From contig JADKBM010000013.1 in assembly GCA_016715115.1 (NCBI GenBank), positions 186,001 to 250,000 on the forward strand: a stretch of DNA of 64,000 bases, given 5' to 3'. The DNA is from Acidobacteriota bacterium (GTDB lineage Bacteria > Acidobacteriota > Blastocatellia > Pyrinomonadales > Pyrinomonadaceae). Below are positions 8,426 to 15,487 of this stretch, piece by piece. The notes beneath the pieces are model-generated. The model saw only the letters and a program-made list of their open reading frames with translations, had not been told where the DNA came from and ran no database searches. Each line of letters starts with the position of its first letter. Position 1 is the first letter of the stretch. Position numbers and translations under genes: made by a program.

Positions 8426-8740
8426 TTATGTTCCAAAAGCTAGTATTCGCAATCTCCTTCCTGCTCTTCGCCCATAGCGTTTCCTACGCCTGTTCGTGCC
8501 TGCCGGCCCCGACTGTGGGCTCGGAGTTTGCATCATCGGATGTGGTGATGATCGTTCGTGCCGATTCGTTTACTTCTAACGGGAATCCGCAGGTGGATGG
8601 GGTGAATATGATTGTAGAGAAGGTTTATAAGGGCCATAACAGCAGGGCGAGCAATTATTTTTTCAGCAGGGGGCGGCGCCGATTGTGGTTACCATTTTGA
8701 TGAGGCCGCGAAGGGTAAAAGAAAATTGGGTTGCTCGCCA
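8422..8740 (+). pseudogene. NTR/TIMP-like secreted protein, frameshifted and truncated
   Basis: The ATG at 8422 overlaps the previous stop. The product begins with a signal peptide (FAISFLLFAHSVSYA) followed at once by CSCLPAPTVGSEFASSDVV, the mature start of netrin/TIMP-like domains, where the first Cys follows the cleavage site. The frame reads on through VEKVYKGHN but ends in nonsense at 8700. The expected continuation (GGGADCGYHFDEAAKGKR) is found one frame over from about 8666, so one base was gained or lost in the T6 run (8658-8663) or G5 run (8669-8673). Beyond ~8740 the sequence belongs to an nSTAND fragment on the other strand, so the gene is also cut off. Confidence 0.6.
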
Positions 8741-8850
8741 TTTTCGGAATTAAGCCTGCGCGTATTACTGAAGATTTTCCGCAACCGCTCGGACCGTGAA
8801 CAGCAAGACGACGTGGCAAACGGGCCGCTTTGGCTGGTTCGATTCTGGGT
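8655..8850 (-). pseudogene. Fragment of an nSTAND ATPase carrying the P-loop
   Basis: On the minus strand this short stretch encodes LAVHGPSGCGKSSVIRAGLIPKM, a perfect Walker A with the -VRAGL-P- continuation typical of nSTAND ATPases. The residues before and after it do not fit the family, so only ~35 codons are preserved. It lies 1.3 kb away from the N-terminal remnant at 7012-7440 and on the wrong side of it for one simple gene. The locus was therefore rearranged, or two nSTAND copies once stood here. Confidence 0.55.
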
Positions 8851-8928
8851 TTGGGATTTGTGATTACGGATCTTGTTGAACCCCCGAGGCCGGGACATTT
8901 TCTGGAACGGACGCAAAGGTCGCCCGGA

Positions 8929-9117
8929 TCAGTCGGACAATTTCGCCGCGAAGTCCTGGATGGCCTGAAGATACGCATCGCCGCCGTTTGCGGTCAAATC
9001 GTTGTGTCCGGCATTCTCGATCCAAAACGCGTATTTCGCCAAAAACGGAATAATGATAAGCGATGAAATGATGCGCCTCCAACTGAGTTTCGTAGGATGG
9101 TAACCTTCCAATGGCAT
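8929..9117 (-). pseudogene. C-terminal tail of an alpha/beta hydrolase
   Basis: The minus-strand frame ends IENAGHNDLTANGGDAYLQAIQDFAAKL. AGHND followed by a Gly-Gly and a terminal helix is the catalytic-His end of a serine hydrolase of the YqiA/BEM46 type. Nothing of the nucleophile elbow is found upstream, so only the last ~50 codons survive. 9118-9248 shows nothing I can assign. Confidence 0.45.
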
Positions 9118-9248
9118 TCAAGTGCGCCTGAGACCGTCCATTTCGCGACAACGGACAGATAATAAATGACAGATCATAATTAAGGCGCGCACCGTCACTT
9201 ATTGACTCGCAACTATCGGAGATTTCCATTGCGGTTCCTGGAAGGGTC

Positions 9249-10292
9249 TCAGTCAAACAGCGACGGTGCGAGGCTCGCTTTGAGCAGCGAATCCAATCCG
9301 AAATGCTCGTATGCGAGGCGCGTTACGGTGCGGCCGCGCGGGGTTCGGTTGAGGAAACCCGTTTGGATCAGATAAGGCTCGATGATCTCTTCGATCGAGT
9401 CTTTTTCTTCGTGGATCGACGCCGAGAGAGTGCTCAGGCCTACCGGGCCACCGTCGAATTTTTCGATGATCGTCATCAACAATTTGCGGTCGATCTCGTC
9501 GAGTCCGTAGGTGTCGACCTCCATCCGGTTGAGCGCGTCTTTCGCGACCTCTTCCGTGATCCGCCCGTCGTAGTCCACTTCCGCGTAATCCCGCACGCGT
9601 CGAAGCAGTCGATTGGCGATGCGCGGCGTGCCGCGGGAGCGCCGGGCGATCTCGTTGCCGCCCGCGTGATCGATTTCGACGCCCAGAATCCTCGCCGAAC
9701 GATCGACGATCGTGTGCAGATCCGGGATCGAATAAAAATCGAGATGAAAGATGATCCCGAAACGGCCGCGGAGAGGCGCCGTGATCAATCCGGGCCGCGT
9801 CGTCGCGCCGACCAGCGTGAATTTCGGCAGATCGAGTTTGATCGAACGCGCGGCGGTGCCCTGGCCGATCATCAGGTCGAGGTTGTAATCCTCCATCGCC
9901 GGATAGAGAACTTCCTCGATCGCCGGATTCAGACGATGGATTTCGTCGATGAACAGAACGTCGCCCTCTTCAAGGTTCGTCAGAAGCGCCGCGAGGTCAC
10001 CCGCTTTTTCGATGATCGGGCCGGCCGTCGAGCGCAGCTGCGAGCCCATTTCATTTGAGATGATCGCGCTCAAGGTCGTTTTTCCGACGCCCGGAGGGCC
10101 TGTCAGAAGAACGTGATCGAGCGACTCGCGCCGCGTCAGGGCGGCCTTCATAAATACGCGCAGATTATCTTTGACCTTGCGCTGGCCGATGTATTCGGCG
10201 AGCTTCGTCGGCCGAAGCGACAATTCGATCTGCGCCTCGTCGTCGAGCGCATTCGGGTCGCGGGTGCTTAAGTTTTCGAGTTCTTCGGTCAT
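9249..10292 (-). CDS. ruvB: Holliday junction branch migration helicase RuvB
   Basis: A 347-residue AAA+ ATPase that drives branch migration with RuvA. It shows the RuvB N-region SLRPTKLAEYIGQ, Walker A GPPGVGKTT (65-73), Walker B VLFIDEIHRL (~112), sensor 1 LVGATTRPG, the arginine finger region LRGRFGI, sensor 2 RGTPRIANRLLRRVRD, and the winged-helix C-terminus PYLIQTGFLNRTPRGRTVT. Length is normal. It starts 6 bp after the hydrolase stop and forms an operon ruvA-hydrolase-ruvB. ruvC is not present. Confidence 0.97.
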   Translation of the reverse strand: MTEELENLSTRDPNALDDEAQIELSLRPTKLAEYIGQRKVKDNLRVFMKAALTRRESLDHVLLTGPPGVGKTTLSAIISNEMGSQLRSTAGPIIEKAGDLAALLTNLEEGDVLFIDEIHRLNPAIEEVLYPAMEDYNLDLMIGQGTAARSIKLDLPKFTLVGATTRPGLITAPLRGRFGIIFHLDFYSIPDLHTIVDRSARILGVEIDHAGGNEIARRSRGTPRIANRLLRRVRDYAEVDYDGRITEEVAKDALNRMEVDTYGLDEIDRKLLMTIIEKFDGGPVGLSTLSASIHEEKDSIEEIIEPYLIQTGFLNRTPRGRTVTRLAYEHFGLDSLLKASLAPSLFD

Positions 10293-10298
10293 TTCAAA

Positions 10299-11084
10299 TC
10301 AACGAATTGTCTTCCCAAGCCATTCGATAACAAAGTCGGCAACCTCACGCCAACGTTGCTCAAGCATCATATCGTGGGCCATCTCCGTAAATATCTTGCA
10401 GTCCGCATTGTAAGCGCGGGCCGTTTTTTCGACCGCGCGGACCGCAACCAGGGCGTCGTTTTCGGCCCCAACCACAAGCATCGGCGCCGTGATCTTTCGC
10501 GTGTCCGGCAAATTATAGATCATTTCAAGATTCGCTCGGTACGACTCTTTTCCGAATCGCCCGACGTACCCGGCAATGCGTTCTTCGTCGGCGTCATCGG
10601 AAAAGAGAAACCGTTTTGCACGCTCGACGGTCGAGAACATTATCGAGTAGTCCTGTTTGAGGCCGATCTTCCAAAACAGGAGCGGGTGCTTCAGCGGAAG
10701 AAACATCGCCGAACGAAACATCCCTTCCGACGGCGACGGCGCGACAAGCACGGCGGCCGGCGCGCTATGAAGTTCAAGATACTTTTGAACCACCAACCCG
10801 CCCATCGAATGCCCGACGATGACCGGCGGAGACTCGAACGCGGACGCAACCTGTGCGACGTCGTTCACGTAGTCGGCGATCGATGTCCATTTCAGATTCT
10901 CGGCGCCTTCGCTCGTGCCGTGTCCGCGCAAGCTCAGCGCGTACGAATCGAAACCGTTTGTAGCGAAGTAAGGAAGAAAATTCTCGTCCCAGCACCAAGC
11001 CGAGTGACCGGTTCCGTGAACGAACAACAATGGGGCGTCGAAACGTTGGATATCAGGCTTGCGGTTGATTATCTCAAGCTTCAT
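10299..11084 (-). CDS. Alpha/beta hydrolase
   Basis: A 261-residue protein from ATG at 11084. LLFVHGTGHSAWCWDE is the oxyanion-hole region, VGHSMGGLV the nucleophile elbow, and GAENDALV and a C-terminal MAHDMMLE supply the acid and His of a Ser-Asp-His triad. It resembles lysophospholipase/esterase-like members; the substrate is unknown. A GTG at 11144 would add 20 residues that lack family similarity, and neither start has a good Shine-Dalgarno site, so I prefer the ATG. Its place between ruvA and ruvB, six bases from ruvB, is unusual and suggests co-transcription rather than shared function. Confidence 0.85.
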   Translation of the reverse strand: MKLEIINRKPDIQRFDAPLLFVHGTGHSAWCWDENFLPYFATNGFDSYALSLRGHGTSEGAENLKWTSIADYVNDVAQVASAFESPPVIVGHSMGGLVVQKYLELHSAPAAVLVAPSPSEGMFRSAMFLPLKHPLLFWKIGLKQDYSIMFSTVERAKRFLFSDDADEERIAGYVGRFGKESYRANLEMIYNLPDTRKITAPMLVVGAENDALVAVRAVEKTARAYNADCKIFTEMAHDMMLEQRWREVADFVIEWLGKTIR

Positions 11085-11169
11085 CGAATTCAGGCCGGTC
11101 AAACTGGTATCTGGACCAAGTTTCGGAAACAACAAGTTGACCACGCGTGAACGCGTGACTCGTACGACG

Positions 11170-11781
11170 TCACTTCGCCAGGATCTGAAGGCTGCGCCGC
11201 AACAGTTTCTGGACGCTGATATCGGTGCCTTCCTGCATCGCCTGTTTCAGTGCCTTTTCGGCCGCCGCGCGCTGGTAGCCGAGATTCACGAGCGCCGAGA
11301 TAGAATCGTCGTAGATCGAATCGCCCGAAAGCCCGGCCGTGTCATCGGCCCTCGCTTCGTCGCTGCCGGCGGCCGACAATTTCGCGACCTTGTCACGCAA
11401 TTCGATGACGATCCGCTCGGCGGTTTTCTTTCCGACCCCGGGGATCGAATTGAGGCGGACAAGATTGTTCGTCCGGATCGCGGCGATAATCTCGTCAGCG
11501 CTCATTCCCGACAACGCCGTGATCGCCATTTTCGGGCCGATGCCCGAAACGCCGATCAGATTCAAGAAAAGTTCGCGCTCACGAATGCTTTTGAAACCGA
11601 AAAGCTGCAGCGCGTCTTCGCGGACGTGCGTGTAGATGCGAAGCGAAACATCAGTGCCGACATCGCCGAGTTCGTAAAACGTCGAAAGCGGAATTACTAC
11701 CTCGTACCCGACGCCGCCGACATCGACGATCACCGTATTCGCTTCCTTTTCCAACAATTTGCCCGCAAGATAAGCGATCAT
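11170..11781 (-). CDS. ruvA: Holliday junction DNA-binding protein RuvA
   Basis: A 203-residue protein. It has the N-terminal OB-fold (MIAYLAGKLLEKEANTVIVDVGGVGYEV), two helix-hairpin-helix motifs (LIGVSGIGPKMA and NSIPGVGKKTAERIV) and the C-terminal domain III (SALVNLGYQRAAAEKALKQ) that contacts RuvB. It binds the four-way junction and loads RuvB. It is the first gene of the minus-strand group ruvA-hydrolase-ruvB. Confidence 0.97.
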   Translation of the reverse strand: MIAYLAGKLLEKEANTVIVDVGGVGYEVVIPLSTFYELGDVGTDVSLRIYTHVREDALQLFGFKSIRERELFLNLIGVSGIGPKMAITALSGMSADEIIAAIRTNNLVRLNSIPGVGKKTAERIVIELRDKVAKLSAAGSDEARADDTAGLSGDSIYDDSISALVNLGYQRAAAEKALKQAMQEGTDISVQKLLRRSLQILAK

Positions 11782-11829
11782 TGTTTCATCCTTGAAACAC
11801 TATAGAGCAAGTGGGAAGGAACGGCAACT

Positions 11830-11912
11830 TAATAGTGCATAGTGGATAGTGCATAGTGCAAAGTGCGGAGTTATTCGCTTTTGCCCATTCACTACTTTGC
11901 ACTTTGCACTGA
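11830..11912. repeat. AGTGCATAGTG word repeat, inverted halves
   Basis: Left part reads ATAGTGCATAGTGGATAGTG and AGTGCAAAGTGC; right part reads CACTACTTTGCACTTTGCACT, the reverse complement of the same words. The two halves could pair over ~18 bases. It lies between the divergent ruvA and rex, upstream of the rex promoter. Confidence 0.7.
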
Positions 11913-11917
11913 CCTAG

Positions 11918-11946
11918 TTAAACTTTTCACAATTTGTCGCTATAAT
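11918..11946 (+). promoter_or_regulatory. rex promoter, probably giving a leaderless transcript, with a Rex half-site
   Basis: TTAAAC (11918-11923), 17 bases, TATAAT (11941-11946). The predicted start of transcription (~11952-11954) coincides with the rex ATG at 11952, and no Shine-Dalgarno site precedes either ATG (11952, 11958), so the mRNA may be leaderless. TTCACAA at 11926-11932, in the spacer, equals one arm of the known Rex operator (TTGTGAA-N6-TTCACAA); the other arm is not conserved. Autoregulation is possible, not shown. Confidence 0.55.
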
Positions 11947-11951
11947 TTCAT

Positions 11952-12604
11952 ATGCAAATGAAGGTTGAAAAGATCTCAGAATTAACCACGAATCGGCTGA
12001 GCATTTACCTTAGATGTCTCAACCAGCTTTCGGCGAACGGGGAGAAGACGGTTTCGTCTGAGGGCTCGCGAAGAAATTCCACTTGAACTCGGCTCAGATT
12101 CGCAAGGACCTCGCGTATTTCGGCGATTTCGGTATCCGCGGCGTAGGCTATAACATCGATGAACTTCGTGAACAACTGACGAAGATCCTCGGACTCGACC
12201 GGCCGCACGCCCTTGCGATTATCGGTGCAGGCAGGCTCGGCACGGCGCTCGCGGATTATTATCGGTTCGCGCAGTCGAATTTCGCGGTTGCGGCGCTGTT
12301 TGACTCGGATCCGGCGAAGATCGGTGAACGCATCGGCGAGGTCAGTGTTTTTGACATAAAAAACTTTCCGGAAATCTCGGAAGAGTTTAATATAGATGTG
12401 GCGGTGATTGCCGTGCCGGCGGAATTTGCGCAGACTGTTTTGCAACAAATTACGGTTTCAGGCATCAAAGCTATTATGAACTTCGCGCCGGTACCGTTGC
12501 AGGTTCCGGAAAATGTGAAACTTAAGACCGTTGATCTGACGATCTCGTTGGAAAGTCTATCGTATTTTCTTGCGCAGCCAATTTCGAACGGAAAGAAAAA
12601 CTGA
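11952..12604 (+). pseudogene. rex: Redox-sensing transcriptional repressor Rex, broken by a one-base frameshift
   Basis: Two frames together make a full-length Rex. The first (ATG 11952) gives KVEKISELTTNRLSIYLRCL and LSANGEKTVSSEG, the winged-helix DNA-binding domain, then stops at 12086. The second frame, open from ~12062, continues LAKKFHLNSAQIRKDLAYFG, GDFGIRGVGYNIDELRE, the NAD(H) Rossmann motif AIIGAGRLGTAL and the C-terminal domain to 12604. The break lies at GAGGGCTCGCG (12060-12070); one extra G there (GAG GGG CTC GCG) restores the protein. Either rex is a recent pseudogene or a G was lost in sequencing or assembly. An intact Rex would sense NADH/NAD+ and repress respiratory and fermentative genes. 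Confidence 0.85.
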
Positions 12605-12665
12605 AACCTGCGGCGCGCCTGACGCGAATAATTGTTTGAGGGATTTTTTTTCAAGGGAGTTACAA

Positions 12666-12938
12666 ATGGGTTTTGTTAAGAGATTTTTGCCGTTTTTCGT
12701 CGCCTTTGCCATCGGGCTTTTTGTTGCGAGTTTTTTTGTTTCAGTTGGTTTTTCTCGTTTCGAGCGTCACGGTTCGCATAAACGAAACCACTGCAAGAAG
12801 CGGATGAATGTTGAGAACGAGCAACTTCGCCGAGAGAATTTCGAACTTAGAAACCGCGTCGAACAACTGAAGCTCGACGTTCCGCCGGTCGAGACGATGC
12901 CGATGGATTCGGTTCCGCGCTCGCGTTCGAACCGTTAG
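12666..12938 (+). CDS. Small membrane-anchored coiled-coil protein, unknown function
   Basis: A 90-residue protein with one N-terminal membrane segment (FVAFAIGLFVASFFVSVGF), a basic stretch with several His/Arg, then a short coiled coil (VENEQLRRENFELRNRVEQLKL) and a Pro/Ser/Arg tail. A GGGAG site lies 8-9 bases before the ATG. The layout (type II anchor plus heptads) resembles FtsB/FtsL-like or stress small proteins, but no family is recognised. It follows rex by 61 bp and ends at a strong hairpin. Confidence 0.6.
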   Translation: MGFVKRFLPFFVAFAIGLFVASFFVSVGFSRFERHGSHKRNHCKKRMNVENEQLRRENFELRNRVEQLKLDVPPVETMPMDSVPRSRSNR

Positions 12939-12967
12939 ACAATTCAGCCAACCGCGAAAAGACCGCG

Positions 12968-13008
12968 AAATCATACGAATGAAAATTCGTATGATTTAGC
13001 GTTTTTTT
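12968..13008 (+). terminator. Rho-independent terminator
   Basis: AAATCATACGAAT, loop GAAA, ATTCGTATGATTT, then AGCG and a run of Ts. The 13-bp perfect stem ends the rex/small-protein transcript and separates it from the BMC operon that starts at 13077. Confidence 0.85.
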
Positions 13009-13076
13009 GCGTTCGAAAAGAGTCCGGCTAGTTTTCGATTGGGGGCGATTTCGGTTAAACTTCGAAAACGACCGAT

Positions 13077-13859
13077 ATGGAAGAATCAGCGGCCCGAAAG
13101 TTAATCATAGAAGTTGGTAAGTTGCTTTACGAAAGAAGTTACGTCGTATCGTCCGACGGCAACGTGAGCATTCGTCTCGATGAAGATCGTGTTCTTGCGA
13201 CGCCGACAATGACCTCCAAGGGGCGTATGACGGAAGATTGTTTGGCGATCACCGATATCGACGGCAAAGCACTGAACGATCGAAAAGCTTCGTCGGAGTT
13301 GGCGATGCATCTTCTGATCTACAAGATGCGGCCAGATATCAAGGCCGTTTGCCACGCGCATCCGCCGCACGGAACCGCGTTCGCCGTCGCCGGACTCGCG
13401 ATCGACGCGCCGATTCTCTCGGAAGTCATCCTGACGCTCGGCTGCGTGCCGCTGACCGACTACGGGACGCCGTCAACCGATGAACTGACCGATGCAATGA
13501 AGCCTTACGTCGAGCATCACAATGCGCTTTTGATGGCGAACCACGGCGCGGTCGCGTACGGCGCGGACCTCTGGCAAGCGTTCGACCGGCTCGAAACGCT
13601 CGAGCATACGGCAAAGATCGCGATTCTCGCCCGCGCTCTCGGCGGCGCCAACGATCTGCCGAAAGACGCGATATCGAAACTGATCAACATCCGCGAAAAG
13701 GCAGGTTATCTGACCGCGACGGCGCGTTGTCAGGCCTGCGGCTATCTCGAAGGATCCGGGATCTCGTGCGACGTTCACGCGGCCGACGGCGGGCGAAAGA
13801 TCAGCCTGAGCCGCGAAGAACTGATCGAACTTTTGGCACAGGCGGCAAATGTAGGGTAG
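13077..13859 (+). CDS. Class II aldolase (fuculose/rhamnulose-1-phosphate aldolase type), BMC-associated
   Basis: A 260-residue zinc aldolase. The catalytic Glu (E74) and zinc ligands H93 and H95 (CHAHPPH) and H156 (NHG) stand one residue off their positions in E. coli FucA (E73, H92, H94, H155). Such enzymes cleave sugar-1-phosphates to DHAP and lactaldehyde. It is ~45 residues longer than FucA: the added tail has C218-X2-C221...C231 and ends in an amphipathic helix (SLSREELIELLAQAAN, 243-258). Terminal amphipathic helices serve as encapsulation peptides in microcompartments, so this enzyme is probably the cargo of the shell encoded just downstream (BMC-H starts 44 bp later). The substrate is inferred from family only. 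Confidence 0.85.
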   Translation: MEESAARKLIIEVGKLLYERSYVVSSDGNVSIRLDEDRVLATPTMTSKGRMTEDCLAITDIDGKALNDRKASSELAMHLLIYKMRPDIKAVCHAHPPHGTAFAVAGLAIDAPILSEVILTLGCVPLTDYGTPSTDELTDAMKPYVEHHNALLMANHGAVAYGADLWQAFDRLETLEHTAKIAILARALGGANDLPKDAISKLINIREKAGYLTATARCQACGYLEGSGISCDVHAADGGRKISLSREELIELLAQAANVG

Positions 13860-13903
13860 AATTTACATTCTTTTCGCAATTATTAGTCAGCAGGAGAAAC
13901 TGA

Positions 13904-14182
13904 ATGCAAGAAGCATTGGGAATGGTTGAAACAAAAGGGCTTGTCGCGACGATCGAGGCGGCCGACGCGATGGTCAAGGCGGCGAACGTCCAGCTTGTCG
14001 GATACGAGAAGATCGGCGCCGGATTCGTGACGGCGATCGTCCGTGGCGATGTCGCTGCGGTCAAAGCGGCAACCGATGCCGGAGCCGCCGCCGCGAGACG
14101 CGTTGGTGAACTGGTTTCGGTTCACGTCATCCCGCGCCCGCACTCGAGCGTCGACGAACGTTTGCCGGTAGTTCTTAAATAG
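13904..14182 (+). CDS. BMC-H hexameric microcompartment shell protein
   Basis: A 92-residue single BMC domain: ALGMVETKGLVATIEAADAMVKAANVQLVGYEKIGAGFVTAIVRGDVAAVKAATDAGAAAARRVG is a textbook PduA/EutM/CcmK-type fold. Six copies form the flat hexagonal tiles of the shell, with a central pore. An AGGAG site lies 5-9 bases before the ATG. The C-terminal VHVIPRPHSSVDERLPV is also family-typical. It is the only BMC-H gene here and no tandem BMC-T is seen, so the whole facet area would be one tile type. Confidence 0.95.
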   Translation: MQEALGMVETKGLVATIEAADAMVKAANVQLVGYEKIGAGFVTAIVRGDVAAVKAATDAGAAAARRVGELVSVHVIPRPHSSVDERLPVVLK

Positions 14183-14255
14183 TCAGCAGTGAGCAGTTAT
14201 CAGCCAGCAGTCGGAATTGGCTGTTAACTGACCACTGATCGCTGACCACTGAAAA

Positions 14256-14522
14256 ATGATCATCGCACGCATCTTAGGCACTGTCGTTTCGACCCATAAG
14301 GACGAACGTCTGCACGGCAAGAAACTGCTCATCGTCAAGCCGATCAATCTCGACGGTACGGACCAGAGCGGTTACATCGTCGCGGTCGATACGGTCGGCG
14401 CCGGATTTCACGAAAAAGTGATCGTCGTCGGCGGGTCGTCGGCGCGTATGGCCGAAGGCAACAAGGACTGCCCGGTCGATTCGGCGATAATCGGCGTGAT
14501 CGACGAGATCGACGTCAGTTGA
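14256..14522 (+). CDS. BMC-P pentameric vertex protein (EutN/CcmL family), copy 1
   Basis: An 88-residue EutN/CcmL/CsoS4 domain: MIIARILGTVVSTHKDERLHGKKLLIVKPIN, then VAVDTVGAGFHEKVIVVGGSSAR and CPVDSAIIGVIDEIDV. Five copies cap the twelve vertices of the shell. 73 bp of CAGTGAGCAGT-like words separate it from the BMC-H gene. The ATG has no clear Shine-Dalgarno site. Confidence 0.94.
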   Translation: MIIARILGTVVSTHKDERLHGKKLLIVKPINLDGTDQSGYIVAVDTVGAGFHEKVIVVGGSSARMAEGNKDCPVDSAIIGVIDEIDVS

Positions 14523-14619
14523 TTTTGGATTTTGGATTTTAGATTTTGGATTGGGGCGCCGATAGAACGGCCGCCTCGTTCGAATCCAAAATCCAAAATC
14601 CGAAATCCATAATCAAGAA

Positions 14620-14898
14620 ATGCAGCTCGCGCGCGTCATCGGAACCGTTGTCTCGACCGTGAAGAACGAATCGCTTCACGGTCGGAAGTTTTTGATCGTC
14701 CAGACGCTCGACGCGGATTTGGAGCCGAAAGGGAAGCCGATGGTCGCGCTCGATGCGGTCGGCGCCGGCGTCGGCGAACTGGTTTTTTGGTGCCGCGGAA
14801 AGGAGGCGAGTTTCCCGTTCAAACGCGACGAAACGCCGACCGATTGCACGATCGTCGGGATCGTCGATTCCGACGCACATGTGAACAATGTCGGGTAA
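14620..14898 (+). CDS. BMC-P pentameric vertex protein (EutN/CcmL family), copy 2
   Basis: A 92-residue EutN/CcmL domain (MQLARVIGTVVSTVKNESLHGRKFLIVQTLD, VALDAVGAGVGELVFWCRGKEASF, TIVGIVDS). It has FWCRGKEAS at the place where the other two copies have a Gly/Ala/Ser-rich loop, so the vertex pore surface differs. It is preceded by a run of ATTTTGGATTTTGGATT words that fills the gap after copy 1. Confidence 0.93.
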   Translation: MQLARVIGTVVSTVKNESLHGRKFLIVQTLDADLEPKGKPMVALDAVGAGVGELVFWCRGKEASFPFKRDETPTDCTIVGIVDSDAHVNNVG

Positions 14899-15062
14899 AA
14901 GGGAAAAGCAAAAAGGGAAAAGTAAAAAGGCAAAAGTAAAAAGGCAAAAGTAAAAAGGCAAAAGTAAAAAGGCAAAAGTAAAAAGGCAAAAGTAAAAAGG
15001 CAAAAGTAAAAAGGCAAAAGTAAAAAGGCAAAAGTAAAAAGGCAAAAGTAAAAAGGGCAAAA
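14899..15062. repeat. 14-bp tandem repeat inside the BMC operon
   Basis: From about 14925 the unit GTAAAAAGGCAAAA (14 bp) is repeated ~9 times, with degenerate AAAAGGG words at both ends. It lies between the second and third pentamer genes. Open frames through it on the minus strand (FTFAFLLLPFYFCL repeats) are artefacts. Confidence 0.9.
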
Positions 15063-15111
15063 GGGAAGCCTCAATGATTGGGAAGATCGGGTGGATTTGC
15101 ACTTCCTGAAT

Positions 15112-15175
15112 CCCAAATCGCAAATCGCAAATCGCAAATCGCAAATCGCAAATCGCAAATCGCAAATCGCAAATG
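15112..15175. repeat. CAAATCG 7-bp tandem repeat running into a start codon
   Basis: CAAATCG is repeated about nine times and the last unit reads CAAATGTT, so the ATG of the third pentamer gene (15173) is formed by the repeat. The same word in shorter runs precedes acs and the MHS transporter gene. Confidence 0.85.
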
Positions 15176-15487
15176 TTACTGGCTCGTGTCATAGGAAACG
15201 TCGTCGCGACGCAAAAGAATCAGCGCTACGAAGGCACGCGGATTATGTTGTGCCGCCAGATCACCCCGGAAGGCGACGATATGGATTACACCTGCCTCGC
15301 GCTTGATTCGGTGAACTCGGGTGAGGGCGACATCGTCGTCATCGCTCAGGAAGGATGGTCGGCTTCGACGGCCGCAACGGGCAAAGCCGGTGCCGCGATC
15401 GATTCGGCAATTGTCGGGGTCGTCGATTATGTCGATCTTTTGCCGAATGAAGAAGTAAAACTGTCGCCGCCGCCGGTGGTTGGTTGA
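15173..15487 (+). CDS. BMC-P pentameric vertex protein (EutN/CcmL family), copy 3
   Basis: A 104-residue EutN/CcmL domain (MLLARVIGNVVATQKNQRYEGTRIMLCRQIT, LALDSVNSGEGDIVVIAQEGWSAS, AIDSAIVGVVDYVDLL) with a C-terminal extension PNEEVKLSPPPVVG that the other two lack. The start codon sits at the end of a CAAATCG repeat with no Shine-Dalgarno site. Its stop overlaps the start of the next gene (15484), so the two are translationally coupled. Confidence 0.93.
   Translation: MLLARVIGNVVATQKNQRYEGTRIMLCRQITPEGDDMDYTCLALDSVNSGEGDIVVIAQEGWSASTAATGKAGAAIDSAIVGVVDYVDLLPNEEVKLSPPPVVG

Noticed and set aside
14539..15192. 217-codon minus-strand frame with FTFAFLLLPFYFCL repeats
   Set aside because: It reads the reverse of the 14-bp and 7-bp repeats between BMC genes.
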